NCBI RefSeq assembly: GCF_019956555.1
Contig: NZ_JAHBDQ010000018.1
Span: forward strand, 1-64,000
From: Pseudomonas sp. A-RE-19
GTDB taxonomy: Bacteria; Pseudomonadota; Gammaproteobacteria; Pseudomonadales; Pseudomonadaceae
Length of the DNA: 64,000 nucleotides
Direction of reading: 5' to 3'
Positions 60,695-64,000 of this stretch are shown piece after piece (position 1 is the first letter of the stretch; each line of letters opens with the position of its first letter). Below the pieces are notes generated by a model. The model saw nothing but the letters and a program-made list of their open reading frames with translations. It searched no databases and was not told the origin of the DNA. A program made the position numbers and the translations under genes.

Positions 60695-61705
60695 CTAAGG
60701 CAACAAATCCTCCATGCGCCCATGAAGCCGCTCCGGCAAGTTTTCCTGGATCTCGATCAACGCGCGTTGAATCGCGCTCTGAAAACCCTGAACGCCCGCC
60801 GAACCGTGGCTTTTCACGACAATTCCCTGCAAACCGAGGAAACTTGCACCGTTGTGCCGCGCCGGCGCCAGTTCGGCCTGCAAGCGTTTCATCAGCGGCA
60901 GCGCCAGAGCGCCGACCACTTTCGACGCGAAATTTTTCTTGAACAACGCTTCGATGCGCCCGGCAATCATCGTCGCCAGTCCTTCGCTGGACTTGAGCAG
61001 GATATTGCCAACGAAGCCGTCGCATACCACCACATCGGCCTCGCCACGGTACAAACCGTCACCTTCGATAAATCCGATGTAGTTCAGGCCACGCGCATTT
61101 TGCAGCAGAGTCGCCGCCAGCTTGACCTGCTGATTACCTTTGATGTCTTCGGTGCCGATATTCAGCAACGCCACCCGGGGGCGAGCGATGCCCAGGGTTT
61201 GCGCCGCCACCGAGCCCATCACCGCAAACTGCAACAACTGCTCGGCACTGCAATCGACATTGGCACCCAGATCGAGCAACTGGCAGTAGCCCTTTTGCGT
61301 CGGAATAGCCGCGATCATCGCCGGCCGATCGATCCCCGGCAAGGTTTTGAGCACAAACCGCGACAACGCCATCAGCGCACCGGTATTGCCAGCACTGACG
61401 CAGGCCTGGACCTTACCGTCGCGCAGCAACTCCAGCGCCACGCGCATCGACGAGTCGGGCTTGCCGCGCAAGGCCTGGGCAGGCTTTTCATCCATGGTGA
61501 TGACTTCGGACGCCGGCGCAATCGACAGGCGCGCGCGATCCACCGCCGAATGGCTGGCAATCAATTCTTCAAGAAGGGAGGGTTGACCGACAAGGGTCAG
61601 GTGCAACGAGGGCGTAGCAGACAGACAAGCAAGGCTGGCCTGAACAATGCTGCGGGGACCGAAGTCCCCGCCCATTGCGTCAATCGCGATGACTTGAGCG
61701 GACAA
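60695..61705 (-). CDS. plsX: Phosphate acyltransferase PlsX
   Basis: 336 residues, [11 protein letters not shown] at the start and [17 protein letters not shown] in the middle are the family marks. Makes acyl-phosphate from acyl-ACP for phospholipid synthesis. The codon for the usual first residue ([11 protein letters not shown]) is TTG at 61705, 3 bp after rpmF; no Shine-Dalgarno is visible between them, so translation may depend on coupling to rpmF. Confidence 0.93.
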   Translation of the reverse strand: MSAQVIAIDAMGGDFGPRSIVQASLACLSATPSLHLTLVGQPSLLEELIASHSAVDRARLSIAPASEVITMDEKPAQALRGKPDSSMRVALELLRDGKVQACVSAGNTGALMALSRFVLKTLPGIDRPAMIAAIPTQKGYCQLLDLGANVDCSAEQLLQFAVMGSVAAQTLGIARPRVALLNIGTEDIKGNQQVKLAATLLQNARGLNYIGFIEGDGLYRGEADVVVCDGFVGNILLKSSEGLATMIAGRIEALFKKNFASKVVGALALPLMKRLQAELAPARHNGASFLGLQGIVVKSHGSAGVQGFQSAIQRALIEIQENLPERLHGRMEDLLP

Positions 61706-61708
61706 GGA

Positions 61709-61891
61709 TTACTCGTCAGCGCCCTTGTCGATCACTTTACGACCACGGTATACGCCTTCTGGCGATACGTGGTGACGCAGGTGAACTTCACCGGTGGTTT
61801 TTTCTACAGACAGGGTGCTAGCCTCGAGAGCGTCGTGCGAACGACGCATGTCACGGGCAGAGCGGGATTTTTTGTTCTGCTGAACAGCCAT
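61709..61891 (-). CDS. rpmF: 50S ribosomal protein L32
   Basis: 60 residues: [20 protein letters not shown], basic N terminus, then [18 protein letters not shown]. The zinc-binding cysteines of some L32 versions are missing, as is common in gammaproteobacteria. ATG 61891 follows AGGAGTTAATCAATT. Downstream of yceD. Confidence 0.97.
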
Positions 61892-61904
61892 AATTGATTA
61901 ACTC

Positions 61905-62432
61905 CTAAACGTTTGGGTCACGCTTTAACTGCGCCAATACACTGAACGGGTTGGACCGCGTTACCTCGTCCTCGCTCGGTTCGGGCTCATCGAGACCCGC
62001 CGGCTGCTGGCATTCTTCCGGATGATGAGCAGGCACAATGGGCAAGGCGAGCAGAAGCTCCTCCTCGATCAGTGACTGCAGATCCAAAGGATCTTCGCCC
62101 AGTTCCAGCACGTCATAACCTTTCGGCAACGACTGGGTATTCGCACCCTCCTTCACCACAGCATAACTGCATTCGCTATGGATCGGCAGGGTGACCAGCT
62201 CAAGACAACGCTGGCAAACCATTTTGACTTCAGTGTCGATAAAGCTGTGAATTACCACAGATTTACGTTCATCTCGTTCAAAAACGAATTTAGCCTGCAC
62301 CGTACCGACAGTGTCGGAAAGCGGGTCGCAGAGTCTCTCCAAATCGGCCAGCAGCAGTTCACCTTGAAGGGTGGTGCCACGGTCAGCCAATTTGCGCGGG
62401 TCAACGTGAGGTGGAATCGGGTCATTCAACAT
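61905..62432 (-). CDS. yceD: YceD/DUF177 family protein (23S rRNA accumulation)
   Basis: 175 residues. MVCQRCLELVTLP holds the two-Cys motif of DUF177, with the acidic C-terminal part following (LDLQSLIEEELLLALPIVPA). Needed for normal 23S rRNA levels in relatives. First gene of the yceD-rpmF-plsX unit and divergent from maf (104 bp). Confidence 0.9.
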   Translation of the reverse strand: MLNDPIPPHVDPRKLADRGTTLQGELLLADLERLCDPLSDTVGTVQAKFVFERDERKSVVIHSFIDTEVKMVCQRCLELVTLPIHSECSYAVVKEGANTQSLPKGYDVLELGEDPLDLQSLIEEELLLALPIVPAHHPEECQQPAGLDEPEPSEDEVTRSNPFSVLAQLKRDPNV

Positions 62433-62536
62433 AGGCGCAGCATTATAGGGATGCCCCCAGCCATGTCAAAGGAAATTCAGCCCTGTCCGTCACTTGAGCC
62501 TGCGCTAGAATTCGCCCCTGCCCTTTGGAGATGCGC

Positions 62537-63115
62537 ATGCTGCCTTTATTACTCGCTTCAAGCTCGGCCTATCGCCGGGAATTACTGGCCCGCTTGCAGC
62601 TGCCGTTCACGTGCAGCTCGCCGGATATCGACGAGAGCCATCGCCTGGCCGAGCCAGCCATCGAACTGGTAAAGCGCCTCGCCGAAGAAAAAGCCCGCGC
62701 GCTGGCAAGCAGCCATCCAGCCCATCTGATTATCGGCTCGGATCAGGTCGCGGTACTCGGCGAGCGGATTATCGGCAAACCTCACACCTTCGAAAAGGCC
62801 CGCGAACAATTGCTGGCATCCAGCGGTGCAAGCGTGACCTTCCTGACCGGCGTGGCACTGCTCAACAGTCAGACCGGTCACTGCCAGGTCGACTGCGTGC
62901 CATTCACTGTACACATGCGCACACTCGACGTAGCGCGCATCGAACGCTACCTGCGCGCCGAACAGCCCTACGACTGCGCTGGCAGCTTCAAGGCCGAAGG
63001 TTTGGGGGCGAGCCTGTTTCAAAGCACCGAAGGCCCTGACGCCACCAGCCTGATCGGCCTGCCGCTGATTCGCCTGGTGGACATGTTGCTGGCCGAAGGC
63101 GTGCAGATACCTTAA
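62537..63115 (+). CDS. Maf-family nucleotide pyrophosphatase (YceF, 7-methyl-GTP type)
   Basis: 192 residues. LLLASSSAYRRELLARL start motif, ADQ-type catalytic segment IIGSDQVAVLGERI and KAEGLGASLFQSTEGPDATS. Position divergent to yceD-rpmF matches E. coli yceF, whose product hydrolyses 7-methyl-GTP. ATG 62537 is best spaced from TTGGAG; ATG 62531 lies right against it. Confidence 0.9.
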   Translation: MLPLLLASSSAYRRELLARLQLPFTCSSPDIDESHRLAEPAIELVKRLAEEKARALASSHPAHLIIGSDQVAVLGERIIGKPHTFEKAREQLLASSGASVTFLTGVALLNSQTGHCQVDCVPFTVHMRTLDVARIERYLRAEQPYDCAGSFKAEGLGASLFQSTEGPDATSLIGLPLIRLVDMLLAEGVQIP

Positions 63116-63116
63116 A

Positions 63117-63214
63117 GGTCAAAAGATCGCAGCCTCGCTTCACTCGACAGCTCCTACATTGAAATGCGTATCCCTTGCAGGAGCTGTCGAGTGAAACGAG
63201 GCTGCGATCTTTTG
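63117..63214. repeat. REP inverted pair (GAGCTGTCGAGTGAAACGAGG type)
   Basis: AGATCGCAGCCTCGCTTCAC then TCGACAGCTCCTACA, with the inverted copy GCAGGAGCTGTCGAGTGAAA then CGAGGCTGCGATCTTTTGA. A variant of the GTAGGAGCTGCCGAAGGC family also present near 20023. Located between convergent maf and sppA. Confidence 0.87.
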
Positions 63215-63218
63215 ACTG

Positions 63219-63249
63219 TAAAAAAACCGGCAAAAAGCCGGTTTTTTTT
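63219..63249. terminator. Bidirectional Rho-independent terminator
   Basis: AAAAAAACCGGC-AAAAA-GCCGGTTTTTTTT at the convergent ends of maf and sppA. Confidence 0.92.
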
Positions 63250-63263
63250 ATGCAGCAAGAAGA

Positions 63264-64000
63264 TCAGCGCAACGAAGGCCCCTGAAACCCCATCCACATC
63301 GCCAAATGCTCAGCCACACTGGCGCCGAGCTTTTTCGAGAAGCGATCGAATGGCGACTCCTGAACGGTGAAGTCCACCAACTCCTTCTCGCCAATCACAT
63401 CACGCGCCACCGAACTGGCATTACCCAAACCATCGATCAAGCCCAGCGCCAGCGCCTGCTCACCCGACCAGACCAGCCCGGAGAACAGCTCCGGATGATC
63501 TTTATCCTTCAGGCGATCACCCCGGCCCTTCTTGACGCTGCTGATGAACTGCTGATGAGTGGTATCGAGCACACCCTGCCAGAACTGGGTTTCCTCAGGC
63601 TTCTGCGGCTGGAACGGATCGAGGAACGATTTGTGCTCGCCCGACGTATAAGTACGGCGCTCGACACCCAGTTTCTCCATGGTGCCGACAAAGCCATAAC
63701 CCGCCGCCGTCACACCGATAGAGCCCACCAGACTCGCCTTGTCGGCGTAGATCTGATCAGCCGCGCTGGCGATGTAGTAGGCACCGGAGGCCCCAAGATC
63801 CGAGATCACCGCATAAACCTTGATGTCCGGATGCAGGCCGCGCAAACGGCGAATCTCATCGTAGACGTAACCCGATTGCACCGGACTGCCGCCCGGACTG
63901 TTGATCCGCAGGATCACACCCTTGACCTTCTTGTCCTCGAAGGCTGCACGCAGACTGCCGACGATGTTGTCGGCGCTGGCCGGCTCTTTGTCGGCAATCA
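63264..64000 (-). CDS. sppA: S49-family signal peptide peptidase, 5' end outside the window
   Basis: The frame runs off the right edge; about 245 residues are visible. ILRINSPGGSPVQSGYVYDE, the nucleophile Ser in DLGASGAYYIASAADQIYAD and LVGSIGVT are the SppA core. It degrades cleaved signal peptides at the inner membrane. It ends with MWMGFQGPSLR. The missing N terminus should carry the membrane anchor. Confidence 0.92.
   Translation of the reverse strand, partial: IADKEPASADNIVGSLRAAFEDKKVKGVILRINSPGGSPVQSGYVYDEIRRLRGLHPDIKVYAVISDLGASGAYYIASAADQIYADKASLVGSIGVTAAGYGFVGTMEKLGVERRTYTSGEHKSFLDPFQPQKPEETQFWQGVLDTTHQQFISSVKKGRGDRLKDKDHPELFSGLVWSGEQALALGLIDGLGNASSVARDVIGEKELVDFTVQESPFDRFSKKLGASVAEHLAMWMGFQGPSLR

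Overview
The window is chromosomal DNA of a fluorescent Pseudomonas, most likely the P. fluorescens group. The signs are high GC content, many REP-type inverted repeats (GTAGGAGCTGCCGAAGGC, CGCGAGCAGGCTCGCTCCCAC and GTAGGAGCGAGGCTTGCCCGC types), the Pseudomonas N-acetylglutaminylglutamine amide (NAGGN) osmolyte operon, divergent etfBA/etfD, and the yceD-rpmF-plsX-fabD-fabG-acpP-fabF-pabC-mltG-tmk-holB-pilZ-tatD block without fabH. I see no prophage, CRISPR array, tRNA, rRNA or intact insertion sequence.

Layout. 0-14 kb: EamA transporter, thiolase, polyphosphate:AMP phosphotransferase, mnmC, the three-gene NAGGN operon, yheU-like gene, a csrA/rsm paralogue, ynfA, an SDR gene and a tiny membrane protein. 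14-26 kb: LTA-synthase-like sulfatase, START protein, Cys-cluster protein, MocR-type regulator, a DUF4398/OmpA/binding-protein trio, etfBA, and divergent etfD. 26-47.5 kb is an accessory catabolic region: AraC regulator with a Zn alcohol dehydrogenase; IclR regulator with the D-galactonate operon dgoK-dgoA-dgoD-MFS; several small genes; a GntR / ADP-ribosylglycohydrolase / NCS1 permease / PfkB kinase cluster resembling E. coli yegUVW; and a pentose/hexose importer araFGH with an SDR aldose dehydrogenase, an SMP-30 lactonase and a FadR-type GntR regulator. 47.7-64 kb returns to core genes: lipase, DUF1285, DUF4823, moaA, TetR, the sRNA rgsA, and the long housekeeping block tatD to yceD, then maf and a truncated sppA at the window edge.

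How the genes work together. The araFGH/SDR/lactonase block and the dgo operon, 12 kb apart, together make an almost complete oxidative (De Ley-Doudoroff) route: import, oxidation to lactone, hydrolysis, dehydration, phosphorylation and aldol cleavage to pyruvate and glyceraldehyde 3-phosphate. The sequence links them directly: the dgoK and SDR promoters are near-copies, sharing an upstream palindrome TCCCA-N5-TGGGA, -35 TTGAGA, an 18-bp spacer, -10 TATAGT, an A-rich CA motif, a ribosome binding site and an ATG. At the SDR copy this ATG opens a 55-codon leader frame that overlaps the SDR start. A second shared site (AATCATCATAYGAT) sits before the GntR gene and before araF.

Other signals worth attention are: rgsA, which carries an 11-nt perfect antisense match to the translation start region of acpP in the same window; a PsrA-type operator next to a near-consensus sigma-70 promoter of etfD; a ~179-bp MITE-like element between etfB and etfD; the yegUVW-like nucleoside/ribosyl salvage cluster with a perfect GTACACC-TCG-GGTGTAC palindrome; and several unusual small repeats. 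All functional calls come from reading the sequence and remembered family knowledge; no database search was run.
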